From: Thiomargarita sp.
GTDB taxonomy: Bacteria > Pseudomonadota > Gammaproteobacteria > Beggiatoales > Beggiatoaceae
Assembly: GCA_020721005.1 (NCBI GenBank)
Contig: DYNP01000017.1
Coordinates: 1-64,000, forward strand
Direction of reading: 5' to 3'
Length of the DNA: 64,000 bases
This document shows, piece by piece, positions 1-11,300 of the stretch (within the stretch, counting starts at the first letter, position 1; every line of letters begins with the position of its first letter). A program made the translations under genes and the position numbers. The notes under the pieces are model-generated. The model searched no databases, was not told where the DNA came from, and saw nothing but the letters and a program-made list of their open reading frames with translations.

Positions 1-324
1 ATACGAAGTGAACAGGAGATGACAATGTTTTTAGAATCCATGAAAGAACACTTTGTTAAAGTACGTTATGAAGGTAAACTTGAGGGAATACAGGAGGGTG
101 AATATAAAGGCAAACTTGAGGGAATACAGGAAGGTGAACGTAAAGGCAAACTGGAGGGTAAACTGGAGGGTAAGCTGGAGGGTAAGCTGGAGGGTAAGCT
201 GGAGGGCAAACTGGAAATTGCTCAGGCAATGCTTGTTAAAGGGTTAGACGTGAATTTTATTGCAGAAATCACTGGATTATCAGTAAGTGAGATTGAACGG
301 ATCAAAAATGATAGAAATCATTAG
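1..324 (+). pseudogene. Rpn-family nuclease/transposase, C-terminal part (copy 1)
   Basis: The reading frame is open to the left window edge (IRSEQEM.. before FLESMKEHF), so this is the 3' end of a longer gene or of a decayed one. What is visible is the variable tail of the Rpn (recombination-promoting nuclease, PD-(D/E)XK) family: a KLEGIQEGE segment, a run of five KLEG units encoded by a 12-bp tandem repeat, then the typical end with IAQAMLVKGLD and a short helix-turn-helix-like ITGLSVSEIERI. The catalytic domain is not in view. An ATG at 19 or 25 follows an AGGAG, but comparison with the next copy suggests these codons are internal. A nearly identical copy follows directly. Family assignment is by recognition of the tail only. 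Confidence 0.7.
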
Positions 325-364
325 TGTAGGCAGGTAATTGGGTCATTCTTCTCGTTTTTTCTCA

Positions 365-387
365 TTCCCAAGTGCCATTTGGGAACG
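365..387. repeat. Short palindrome between Rpn copies
   Basis: TTCCCAA and TTGGGAA arms surround a 7-base loop. A related imperfect palindrome at 711-735 occupies the equivalent place after copy 2, so the unit appears to travel with the Rpn tail. Confidence 0.6.
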
Positions 388-418
388 ATAAAAAATACGA
401 AGTGAACAGGAGATAACA

Positions 419-682
419 ATGTTTTTAGAATCCATGAAAGAACACTTTGTTAAAATACGTTATGAAGGTAAACTTGAGGGAATACAGGAGGGTGAATGTA
501 AAGGCAAACTTGAGGGAATACAGGAAGGTGAACGTAAAGGCAAACTGGAGGGTAAGCTGGAGGGCAAACTGGAGATTGCTCAGGCAATGCTTACTAAAGG
601 ATTAGAGGTAAATTTTATTTCAGAAATCACTGGGTTATCGATAAGTGATATTGAACAAATCAAAAATGATAGAAGTCATTAG
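419..682 (+). pseudogene. Rpn-family C-terminal fragment (copy 2, tandem duplicate)
   Basis: Its 87 residues match copy 1 almost base for base, but with only two KLEG units before KLEI, that is three fewer 12-bp units. The frame is closed by a TAA at 389-391, just before the duplicated block begins, so the nuclease domain is absent and this is a truncated duplicate. If translated it would start at ATG 419. The ATG at position 19 of copy 1 is ATA here. Divergence is concentrated near the 3' end (TKGLEVNFISEITGLSISDIEQI). It is likely non-functional as a nuclease. Confidence 0.7.
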
Positions 683-710
683 TGTATGCAGATAATTGGA
701 TCATTTTTCT

Positions 711-735
711 CGTTCCCAAATTGCATTTGGCAACG
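711..735. repeat. Imperfect palindrome after Rpn copy 2
   Basis: CGTTCCCAAA pairs with TTTGGCAACG with one mismatch. It is a relative of the palindrome at 365-387. Confidence 0.5.
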
Positions 736-740
736 AAAAA

Positions 741-929
741 ATGTTTGAGGAATATAATCAGGAGCAAAAGAAGGCAGAAAGTTTTCTGGAAGGGCTTAAG
801 GAAGGTCGTCGAAAAGCAGTGGAAGCCGCAGCTCGTAATTTATTGTCTTTGGGTGTTTTGAGCATTGAGCAGATCGCAATGACCACCGGTTTAACTGTTG
901 AACAAGTGCAAGAATTGTCCAAACAGTGA
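741..929 (+). pseudogene. Rpn-family C-terminal fragment (third, divergent)
   Basis: This 62-residue frame (MFEEYNQEQ.. to QELSKQ) has the layout of an Rpn tail: a charged helix with EGLKEGRRKA, then NLLSLGVLSIEQIAMTTGLTVEQVQEL, which corresponds to the helix-turn-helix-like end of the two preceding copies. It lacks KLEG repeats and is clearly older or from another subfamily. The start at 741 is chosen because upstream sequence is the palindromic repeat. No nuclease domain is present. It is probably a relic, though a short expressed protein cannot be excluded. Confidence 0.55.
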
Positions 930-994
930 ATTTTTATTGACAGGATTGTTTTGATTTTTGGGATTATTTTTACATTAGGAACTTTTTAATCGTT

Positions 995-3900
995 ATGAGT
1001 CATTCTCGTTTTGGCAATCGCCGTAAAAAAATTGTTGATTTACATGATTTTTCAAATGCCTTGCAACTTGCCAGGCAAGATTATCAGCGGGCTAATTACT
1101 TGGAGTCCTTGGATATTTATGAGCAATTGGTGACAACTTATCCAGCCCAATCGATTCCATTATTGGCTGAAGTTTATGAGATTTACCAACAGTTGCCTCA
1201 AAAGGATCGTTACAACTTATACCAAGCTCGATTTTTTGAGTTCGGCATTCAACCCACTGACAAAGTGCTTGATGTGGGAAGTGGTCATTTGCCTTTTCCT
1301 TTTGCGACCCATTTAACTGATATCACTTTGGAAAATCACCAGTATGGTCGGGCAGGTATTCCCTTTAAACATGTTGCTGGAAAGCCGGTGTTTGAATGTA
1401 ATATAGAGCATTTGCCATTTGGGGATCAGGAGTTTGATTTTGTGTATTGTTCCCATGTGTTGGAACATGCCGACAATCCGGAAAAGGCTTGTCAGGAATT
1501 GATGAGGGTAGGAAAAAGGGGATTTATTGAGACTCCGACCAAGGGTAAAGATATTTTTTTGAACACGGCTAAATTGTCCAATCATCGTTGGGCAGTGGAT
1601 TATTTTGATCAGACTTTGGTCTTTTTTGAATACACTCCCGAGGAAATTGAGGGATTACAACATGGTATTCTTCTGCAGATGCATTTGGGTCCAGAAACTC
1701 TTCGGGAAAAAGCGTTCTCGGCACTTTTGTATTTAAAAGCCAATCAAATCAATACGATGTTTCTCTGGGAACAGTCGTTCAATTATGAAGTGAGGCGGAT
1801 TTCTGGACCTTCTCAAGTGATTGCTCCAGCTCAGATCGATCCGATTTCATCGCCCACCGTTCAACAGTCTCAGTCTCGTCCTGCTTTGAAATTTATGCAA
1901 GTTCACAATTTTTATGAAGCCTACTTGCATAATTTTTACACCCGTCGTCCTACTCTGGCTGCTCAATCCTTTCAGGAACAAATAACGGCTCTGGTTCAAG
2001 ATGGTTTTGCGGCAATTCATATATTTGCCCCTTATATGCAACAAGTGGGTTATCAAACCTCTCAATTGGTTATTGCTAACTGTGCTCCTGCCCAATCGCA
2101 ATGGTTGCGAGAACATCATCGCACTATCAATAATCCGGAACAATGGCTTTATGAAGTGGTTCGGCAACAGATAGAAACTTTTGAGCCGGATGTTTTGTAT
2201 CTGACTGATCCCATCACTTTTGACAGTCATTTCATTCGCAGTTTACCTAAAAAGCCTCGCTTGATTATGGGCTGGCGAGCTTCAGTAATTCCAGCAGGTG
2301 TTGACTGGTCAGAATTTGATATTATCCTGTCCAATTTGACTGCATTACGAACCATGGCAGTTCAATTGGGAGCCAAATCAGCAGAATCATTTTTCCCCGG
2401 TTTTCCAGAGCAATTTTTGTCTGCTCTTGTAAACACACCCACTGGCTCAATTGATGTGGTTTTTCCTGGTTCCATCATGCTGCCAGTCCACACTCAGAGA
2501 CTGATCTATTTACAAAAAGTAGCCCAAGCCGCCAATTCTCCTGGCCAAGGATTCTCATGTGCCTTTTATCTCAGTGCCAATCCACAATCATTGCCTCCAG
2601 AAGTGGCTCATTATCAACAGGGAGCTCGTTGGGGACTGGAAATGTATCGAACCTTGCGCAGTGGTAAGATTGTGCTTGATATTCGGGGAGATATTGGATT
2701 TGTGGATCCTGCCACTCAAACCACAGTTGATTTGGCCCGTCGAGAAACCGCCAACATGCGCATTTTTGAAGCTACAGGATGTGGAGCATTTTTATTGGCA
2801 GAGCATCACGAGAATTTGCAGGATTATTTTGAAATTGGCCGAGAAATTGAAACTTTCCGAAACGAGCAAGAATTAATCGAAAAAATACGGTATTATCTTG
2901 CGCATCCAAAAGAGCGAGAAGCCATTGCCCGACGCGGTCAACAGCGATGTTTAAGTCAGTATTCCACCTTAAAACGGGCACAGGAATTGGACAGTTTAGT
3001 TCAAAAGTTCCTGTCTTCAAATAATCTTTCTTCAATGTCAAAACTATCTTCAAGTTCCACTACAATTCAATCAGTTCCTTCTTACTCCCCTCCTTCCAAT
3101 TCCCCTTCACAACAAAATTCTTTTTTGTCAACTGATTTTATGCAACGTGCTCAACAGGCTTTGATTGCTAACAATTTTGATACCGCTCTAAACTTATTAA
3201 GTCAAGCCAAAGCTCTTAAACAACCCACCCTAAATTTAGACACATTAAGAGCCATGTGTTTTCTCAAGCTCAATCAAGTGGGGGCGGCTTGGCAGGCTTT
3301 GCTTGAAGAATTGCGGTTTTTTCCAGATAATCAGGAGGCTAAAAATTGGTTGCAACAAATTGAAACTCAAGTGCCTCAATTGAAAATTGGTCAGATTCAA
3401 GATCCTGAATTTCAAGATTTATTTAAGTTAATTCGTCCGCACACCATGTTGAGCGAAGCTCGTCTCTATTCTTTATTTTCCCTGGTCAAACGGATTTGTG
3501 TGGAAAACTTGCCGGGCAATGTTGTTGAGTGTGGTGTGGCTGGCGGGGGATCTACCGCTCTCATGGCTTTGGTCATCAAACGCTATTCCCAGCAGCCACG
3601 ATGGTTATATGCTTTTGATTCTTTTGAGGGTTTACCAGCACCCACCACGATAGATAAACATGAGGGTGCTCCTGCTGAATCCACCGGTTGGGGAACGGGA
3701 ACTTGTGCGGGTTCCGAGGAACATTTGCGGAATTTGTGCACCCAATTGGGAATTGTAGATGTGGTGAAACCAATCAAGGGTTATTTCCAAGACAGTTTAC
3801 CGCGGATGAGAAATTGGGTGGGAATGATTGCGTTGTTGCATTTGGATGGGGATTGGTATGAGTCAACTCAGGTGATTTTACAGCAGTTTTATGATCGTAT

Positions 3901-4768
3901 AGTCAACGGGGGCATCTTACAAATTGATGATTATGGGTATTGGGAGGGGTGTCGTCGCGCAGTGCATGAGTTTGAGACCACTCGCTCCTTAAAGTTTGAT
4001 TTGAAACCGATTGATGATACAGGGGTTTGGTGTGTGAAACCTGATCAATTTCCTGTCAATCCAGTTTTGGAACGGTCTTTGATCTCTGAGTTTTCACAAG
4101 ATGATCCCATGAGTTTGGGAATTCAAAGCCAAATGTCGCAGAATGAGCGTTTTCAATTGTATTATGCAGTGCGAAAAGAATTGAGAATTTCAACTGATAA
4201 GCCAGTGCGTTTTATAGAAATTGGTTCGTTTGCCGGCGCTTCTTTATTGTTGACTTGTCGGGCTTTTCACAGAATAACGCCCTATTTTCAAGGTTTTGCC
4301 ATAGAGCCCAATCGTCATCCACAGTTGATGCAGTTGGTCCCTCAATTAAAACCGCAGGTGACCCATCTGCCTATGTTGTCTCAGCAGGCATTGCCCCAGT
4401 TACAGCAACAATTTGAACAGGATGGAAATTTTCCAGTGTTCATTTTTGTGGATGGTGATCACAGTTACGAAGGGGTATGGCAAGATGCTATTGATTACTT
4501 CCAATTGTTGGCTCCGGGGGGATTGATGGTATTTCATGATTGTTTGCCTGCTTTGAATGCCGAGAATCGGGAGGCTATTCTGTTCCATCATGGTGGTCAG
4601 GAGCCTGGAGTGCGGCGGGCTTTTGAGGAATTGGTGGAATGTACTTATGGGGAAGTGGTGGAGTTGCCCTTGTTATTCCCCAGCGATCCAACTCAAACAC
4701 AGGCTTACTTGCCGATTATTCCAGGGGTATTTTCAACTTTACGGGCTTATCGGAAGGGAATGGAGTAA
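995..4768 (+). CDS. Modular methyltransferase-glycosyltransferase-TPR-TylF-methyltransferase protein
   Basis: The 1257 residues hold several catalytic modules. After a short TPR-like N-terminus comes a class I SAM methyltransferase (VLDVGSG near residue 90, then DFVYCSHVLEHADNPE near 150). Residues about 290-680 resemble CgeB/YkvP-type glycosyltransferases, ending with RIFEATGCGAFLLAE and a short tail before a Ser-rich linker. A TPR-like stretch covers roughly 710-800. Residues about 820-1020 are a TylF/macrocin-type O-methyltransferase (VVECGVAGGGST, YAFDSFEGLP, LQIDDYGYWEGC). The last 190 residues are another methyltransferase (RFIEIGSFAGAS, FIFVDGDHSYEG, GGLMVFHDC). It probably builds and methylates surface glycans. 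No signal peptide is seen, so it should be cytoplasmic. The RBS (AGGA) is distant from the ATG. Substrate is unknown. Confidence 0.85.
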   Translation: MSHSRFGNRRKKIVDLHDFSNALQLARQDYQRANYLESLDIYEQLVTTYPAQSIPLLAEVYEIYQQLPQKDRYNLYQARFFEFGIQPTDKVLDVGSGHLPFPFATHLTDITLENHQYGRAGIPFKHVAGKPVFECNIEHLPFGDQEFDFVYCSHVLEHADNPEKACQELMRVGKRGFIETPTKGKDIFLNTAKLSNHRWAVDYFDQTLVFFEYTPEEIEGLQHGILLQMHLGPETLREKAFSALLYLKANQINTMFLWEQSFNYEVRRISGPSQVIAPAQIDPISSPTVQQSQSRPALKFMQVHNFYEAYLHNFYTRRPTLAAQSFQEQITALVQDGFAAIHIFAPYMQQVGYQTSQLVIANCAPAQSQWLREHHRTINNPEQWLYEVVRQQIETFEPDVLYLTDPITFDSHFIRSLPKKPRLIMGWRASVIPAGVDWSEFDIILSNLTALRTMAVQLGAKSAESFFPGFPEQFLSALVNTPTGSIDVVFPGSIMLPVHTQRLIYLQKVAQAANSPGQGFSCAFYLSANPQSLPPEVAHYQQGARWGLEMYRTLRSGKIVLDIRGDIGFVDPATQTTVDLARRETANMRIFEATGCGAFLLAEHHENLQDYFEIGREIETFRNEQELIEKIRYYLAHPKEREAIARRGQQRCLSQYSTLKRAQELDSLVQKFLSSNNLSSMSKLSSSSTTIQSVPSYSPPSNSPSQQNSFLSTDFMQRAQQALIANNFDTALNLLSQAKALKQPTLNLDTLRAMCFLKLNQVGAAWQALLEELRFFPDNQEAKNWLQQIETQVPQLKIGQIQDPEFQDLFKLIRPHTMLSEARLYSLFSLVKRICVENLPGNVVECGVAGGGSTALMALVIKRYSQQPRWLYAFDSFEGLPAPTTIDKHEGAPAESTGWGTGTCAGSEEHLRNLCTQLGIVDVVKPIKGYFQDSLPRMRNWVGMIALLHLDGDWYESTQVILQQFYDRIVNGGILQIDDYGYWEGCRRAVHEFETTRSLKFDLKPIDDTGVWCVKPDQFPVNPVLERSLISEFSQDDPMSLGIQSQMSQNERFQLYYAVRKELRISTDKPVRFIEIGSFAGASLLLTCRAFHRITPYFQGFAIEPNRHPQLMQLVPQLKPQVTHLPMLSQQALPQLQQQFEQDGNFPVFIFVDGDHSYEGVWQDAIDYFQLLAPGGLMVFHDCLPALNAENREAILFHHGGQEPGVRRAFEELVECTYGEVVELPLLFPSDPTQTQAYLPIIPGVFSTLRAYRKGME

Positions 4769-4786
4769 GGAGTAACCACCCCTAGC

Positions 4787-5058
4787 CCCTCCTTAAAAAG
4801 GAGGGGAAATTGGGTTGTTTCCTTCTTTAAAAAGGAGGGGAAATTGGGTTGTTTCCTTCTTTAAAAAGGAGGGGAAATTGGGTTGTTTCCTTCTTTAAAA
4901 AGGAGGGGAAAATTAGGTTGTTTCCTTCTTTTTAGGGAGGGAAAATTGGGTTGTTTCCTTCTTTTTAGGGAGGGAAAATTGGGTTGTTTCCTTCTTTAAA
5001 AAGGAGGGGAAAATTAGGTTGTTTCCTTCTTTTTAGGGAGGGGAAATTGGGTTGTTTC
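4787..5058. repeat. Tandem array of eight 33-35 bp palindromic units
   Basis: Eight head-to-tail units start at about 4787, 4821, 4855, 4889, 4924, 4957, 4990 and 5025. Each has a hairpin core of the form CCTTCTTTAAAAAGGAGG followed by a GGAAATTGGGTTGTTT spacer. Unit 1 has the perfect arms CCCTCCTT/AAGGAGGGG. Units 5, 6 and 8 carry TTTTTAGGGAGGG variants. The array fills the gap behind the methyltransferase gene and could terminate or stabilise its transcript. This core is a familiar dispersed repeat in filamentous bacteria (recollection, not a search). Confidence 0.9.
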
Positions 5059-5126
5059 TTTGTTCTCAGACAGAATATGGGAACTGTAAATTTTGATTTT
5101 AGGTTTACTTTTTTGTCAGGTGAATC

Positions 5127-5429
5127 ATGAAGATGACTTTTGATGAATTTAAGGCGAGTTTGAGAGCAGAAACTTTTCCTTCTGGTTTGTCTAAACCTTT
5201 ACAGGCATTGTGGGAGGAAGCTAAAGGCAATTGGAATAGAGCCCATCAGATCGCTCAATCAATTGAGGATGAGCAGGGGGCTTGGGTCCATGCTTATTTA
5301 CATCGTAAGGAAGGCGATTCATTCAATGCCAATTATTGGTATGCCCGAGCCAATCAGTCTCGTCCCGATCTTTCATTGCCCGAGGAATGGGAAAAAATAG
5401 TGCAGATTTTGTTAAAAATTCAGGGTTAG
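5127..5429 (+). CDS. Small conserved protein of unknown function
   Basis: The 100-residue soluble protein reads WEEAKGNWNRAHQIAQ.. AWVHAYLHRKEGD..NANYWYARAN, a pattern I recognise from widespread conserved hypothetical proteins of about this length, without a known function. It is helical and TPR-like in spacing. An AGGTG precedes the ATG by six bases. It lies nine bases before the response-regulator gene in the same direction, so the two are likely co-transcribed. No catalytic motif is visible. Confidence 0.8.
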   Translation: MKMTFDEFKASLRAETFPSGLSKPLQALWEEAKGNWNRAHQIAQSIEDEQGAWVHAYLHRKEGDSFNANYWYARANQSRPDLSLPEEWEKIVQILLKIQG

Positions 5430-5437
5430 AATAGGTT

Positions 5438-6184
5438 ATGAAAATTATGATTGTTGATGATGAGCCATTGGCTAGAGACCGTTTGAGAGCGTTGGTTAAT
5501 GAACTTGCCATTGGTAAGGTGATTGCAGAAGCCAGTAATGGACGGGAGGCTGTGGCGATGGCTCAGGTCCATCAGGTGGAAGTGGTGTTATTGGATGTGC
5601 GGATGCCGGGCATGACTGGAATTGAGGCGGCTCGTCAATTGGCTGCGCTTTATCCTACCCCAATTCTGATTTTCACCACTGCTTATGGAGAATATGCCTT
5701 GGAAGCCTTTGAGCACCAAGCTGTTGATTATTTGTTAAAACCGATTCGTAAGGAACGTTTGGAAAAGGCGCTGGCACGGGCTCAGTTGTTGTTAGAAAAA
5801 CCAGCCACTGCAGTGGATGCACCTAAACCCGCAGCCCGCACTCATATCAGTGTTTATATTCGAGGAGAATTGCGCTTGATACCGGTCAATCAGATCGATT
5901 ATTTTTTGGCCAGTCAAAAATATGTCACTTTGCATTGGCGCCAAGGCGAAATTTTGATCAGTGAGGCTTTGAAAGATTTGGAACAAGAATTTGCAGGACA
6001 GTTTCTGCGTATTCATCGCAGCGCTTTGGTGGCGACAGTGAGAATCAGTAGTTTGCTGAAGCAATCCAATGGTCGTACTTATGTCAAACTTAAGGAACGT
6101 GATCAATTGTTGGAAGTGAGCCGCCGCCACTTGCCCAAGGTTAAAAAAGTATTGAAGGATATGCGAATTCCAGGGAGTTCATAA
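5438..6184 (+). CDS. LytTR-family response regulator (AlgR-like)
   Basis: The 248-residue protein has an N-terminal receiver domain with acidic pair D7/D8, predicted phospho-acceptor D53 (LLDVRMPGM), T81 and K101 (DYLLKP). A linker near 115-135 leads to a LytTR DNA-binding domain (about 140-240; LIPVNQIDYFLASQKYVTLHW, FLRIHRSALV, LPKVKKVLK). It should bind DNA and regulate transcription after phosphorylation, as AlgR/AgrA proteins do. The cognate histidine kinase is not in the window. It follows the small conserved gene by nine bases. All expected receiver residues are present. Confidence 0.93.
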   Translation: MKIMIVDDEPLARDRLRALVNELAIGKVIAEASNGREAVAMAQVHQVEVVLLDVRMPGMTGIEAARQLAALYPTPILIFTTAYGEYALEAFEHQAVDYLLKPIRKERLEKALARAQLLLEKPATAVDAPKPAARTHISVYIRGELRLIPVNQIDYFLASQKYVTLHWRQGEILISEALKDLEQEFAGQFLRIHRSALVATVRISSLLKQSNGRTYVKLKERDQLLEVSRRHLPKVKKVLKDMRIPGSS

Positions 6185-6241
6185 CCTGGTAGATTTCAAT
6201 TTACAGTGTGAAAATCTTCTTAATTATTCACCTCTCGCACC

Positions 6242-6270
6242 TTGAAAAAATAATTTAAATTTCCTATGAT
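6242..6270 (+). promoter_or_regulatory. Predicted sigma-70 promoter of pyrG
   Basis: TTGAAA (6242-6247), a 17-base spacer and TATGAT (6265-6270) match the sigma-70 pattern well and leave a leader of about 90 bases before the pyrG ATG. Confidence 0.65.
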
Positions 6271-6353
6271 AAACTCGTGATTATTGTTGCATGATGACAC
6301 TGACTTCCTCCAAAAAACACCCTTTCAATCACTTCCCTCCTGACTCGCTATAA

Positions 6354-8003
<1,650 letters not shown>

Positions 8004-8011
8004 AACTACAA

Positions 8012-8292
8012 TAAACCTCTTGCAAAAGTAAATGATGCGATAAGGATGAGATACGAAAAAATAAAAGGGAAATTTCCGTTGGAGTGTAGTCCCTTGGAGT
8101 GGAGGCTTTAGCCGGTACTTTGGAGTGGAGGCTTTAGCCGGCCAGCGGTAGGTCCTTGCAATTTGTGTATGTGGGGTAATGCCTACGGCTGACCGGCTAA
8201 AGCCTCCACTCCAAGGGACTACACTCCAACGTATCTTAACTGAGGGGCAACTCTCATTTTTTTATGGTCGCACACCTTTGCAAGAGGTCTAA
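8012..8292 (+). mobile_element. MITE-like element, copy A
   Basis: The left end reads TAAACCTCTTGCAAAAGTA and the right end CCTTTGCAAGAGGTCTAA, giving inverted ends of about 18 bp with one or two mismatches. Inside are two direct units of GGAGTGGAGGCTTTAGCCGG and their inverted counterpart (CCGGCTAAAGCCTCCACTCC), so the centre can fold into a long hairpin. There is no open reading frame. Three other copies are at 20431, 38945 and 44449. Confidence 0.85.
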
Positions 8293-8359
8293 TTTTTAGA
8301 AACGATACTTTAAATCTGACGAGAATCTCACTCGTCAAACTTAATAATGGGGATAATTT

Positions 8360-11300
8360 ATGAGTGATAGTTTAAATCGATGGCTGTTGTTGGGATTCTG
8401 CTTTCTGGGAACCATAGCCACCTTTAATTCCGAAATAACTTATGCTGAACAGTTGCAACACAATCCGATTCCTAATCAGGGAGATGCCAATGGAGACGAT
8501 GTACAAGACCATCAACAACCCAATTTGCGAAATTTATTTGACCCTGTTACCCAACGTTATGTAACTTTGGAAGTGATGCCCACAACTTGCGAAATTCTCG
8601 AAGCTCATATTACCAATGGCAAGAGCACTCGAGACAAAGGTCTGATTCCCAAGGAACAACTGATGGGAGGATTGATTTACTTTGAACTTGCTTGTGAAAA
8701 AGCTCAAATTTCCCTGTATTATCATCACTTAACCCAATTGACTGCCGACATGACTTTTTGGAAATGGGGACCGACCTTGCCCGGCCAACCTTCTACCAAA
8801 AACTGGTATCAATTGCCGGAAACTCAACTTGCAATGCGCACTGTTGGCACTCAATCAGTGGTTACTGTAGGTTATACCCTGACAGATGGAGAATTGGGCG
8901 ATGATACTCTTAAAGACGGACTGATTGTCGATCCAGGTTCCATGGGATTGGACACCGATTATGAGAATATAATCAGTCTGTTATCCAAAGAATACACTGC
9001 ATCTATTCCCGAGGAAGAAGCTGTTATTACTGTCAATCGCAATGGCACCTCAGGCTCCATCAGCGTTACTTACACCACCCAATCAAATACCGCCAATTCA
9101 GATGAAGACTATGCCTTTACCACCGGCACCCTCAATTGGGCAGATGGAGAACGAGGAGATAAAACTTTTACAGTCCCATTGCTGCCCGAAGCCACGGTGG
9201 GACAAACTTTTACGGTTATATTGGACAATCTAACCGCAGAAGGTAATTCCAGTTTGGGCATCAATGCTGCAACGGTCACTCTAACTGATCAAGTACCCCC
9301 AGTTGAAAATATTATTCGCAATTTCATCAGTTTTTCCGCTGCTCAATACACAGGCTCCAAGAATGCAGGGACAGTCACTTTAACAGTCAATCGCGATGGT
9401 TTGCAAGGAAAATTGTTGGTAGATTATGCCACCACTGTTCAAACTACCACCCTCAATAATTCAGCTATTGTTGATCAAGACTATCAAGACACTTCAGGTA
9501 CTCTAACTTGGGAAAATGGAGAACGAGACGATAAAAGCATTACCATTGCCATTCCCGAAACTGCCACAGCCGGGCGTGTGTTCAGTGTGTTTTTGAGCAA
9601 TCTACGAGGAAGTGATGAACAACCAGCGGTAGATGCTGCATTTGAGACCAGCACTGCCTCAGTCACAATTACTCAGGAACCTACTATATCTGAAAGTATT
9701 CTGGGCTTCAGCAGCAAGGGTTATACCGTGCTCACTGATCAAACCACCGCCACAATTTCCGTCAACCGGATCGGTTCTCAAGGTCAGGTCTCAGTCAATT
9801 ATCTGACTGAAGATGGAACCGCTTTGGCAGGTCAAGACTACCAAATTGCCGGTGGGACCCTCATTTGGAATGATGGGGAATCTGGCAATAAAGACTTTAT
9901 AATCAACTTATTAACAACAGCCACCACCGGTCATTCGCTACAACTGAAATTGACAGAACTATTGGGACCAGCTTCTTGGGGCACACAAACAGCCGTGCTC
10001 AGTCTCTTGGCTGCCCCCACCGATCAAACCGATCCGGAAACAACAGATCCTGAAACTGAGGGAAACACCGAAACTGAAGAGAATACCGGAAATAATGTAA
10101 CCCCTGATCCCACTATTCCTCCTCCGGTCTCTCCCCTCACCACTGGGGAAGTGACCAATGATTTTAATGCGGGGGGAATAACCCTGACTACTGATATGAC
10201 CATAAGCCCAGGTGGGAATTTGTCCAATGTCATTATGGAGGGTAATGTGCTCAATCAAGGCAATATTGTTGATGCGGTGTTGACTGGAGAAGTGATCAAT
10301 AATGCCAGCATATCTGGTAGCACTTTGAGTGGAGAAATCGTCAATAATGGTTTGATCAGCAATTCCCAATTCACTGAGTCCGCCAATTTAACTGGAGGTA
10401 TATTGGGTGGCGCGATTGAGAATCAGGGAACGCTTCGTGATTTTGAATTTGTGGGCACTTCATTAACGGGAGGTAATTTGGGTGGGACCATCACTTACAA
10501 CAGTAAAGTCGGTGGCACAATCAGCGATGTGCAACTGTTGCCCGATGCCCTGTTGATTGATGCCAAGTTAGGGGGAACGATCACTGCCGATCCCATCAGT
10601 ACTCTACAAAATCCCCGATTGATTGCAGGTGCCCAACTGATCGGTGGAACGGTCACTGGCAATGCCATTGCTGATTCCCAAAGTCAATTGACTGATGTAC
10701 AATTTGGGCCTGGCGCCACTTTAACAGGCGGCACTTTAAGCGGCAATATCCAAGGCGATCCCAGTAAACCTGCCCAATTGACCGGCGTCACCATCGCGCC
10801 TGGCACTGTTTTAAGCAATGTTGCCCTGGTCCCCCCGGTACAACTTTCAGAAGGCGTTGTTTTAGGTCCCGGAGTCACCATGCCAGAAGAATTGTTGCGA
10901 GAATTCCTGCCTGAGGATTTTAGCCAATTGGATGCCGAAGCTTTGGCCGACATGGATCCAGCTCTATTTAGCGTCCTGACTCCTGAAGAATTGGCCGCCA
11001 TTCCTCCGGAAGCCTTGGCGGAATTAACCCCGGAACAATTGGCTGCATTGCCAGAAGAAGCCATTGCTGCCTTAACCCCGGAACAACTGGCTGCCATTCC
11101 CTCCCAAGCTTTAGCTGGTCTCAGTCCCACTCAAGCCGCTGCCCTACAATCGGCGACAGTTGCCGTGATGAGTCCTCAACAATTTGCTGCAATTCCCATT
11201 GCTTCTATAAGCGGATTTACTGCAGACAATATGGGCGCCTTGCCCACCGCAGTTATCTCCTCTATGAATGCTGAACAAGTGGCTGCGCTAAATCCACAAA

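Noticed and set aside
1847-2230. Minus-strand frame inside the methyltransferase protein
   Set aside because: Antisense shadow of a well-supported gene.
4787-5058. CRISPR array
   Set aside because: Repeats are contiguous and palindromic, with no unique spacers and no cas genes in the window.
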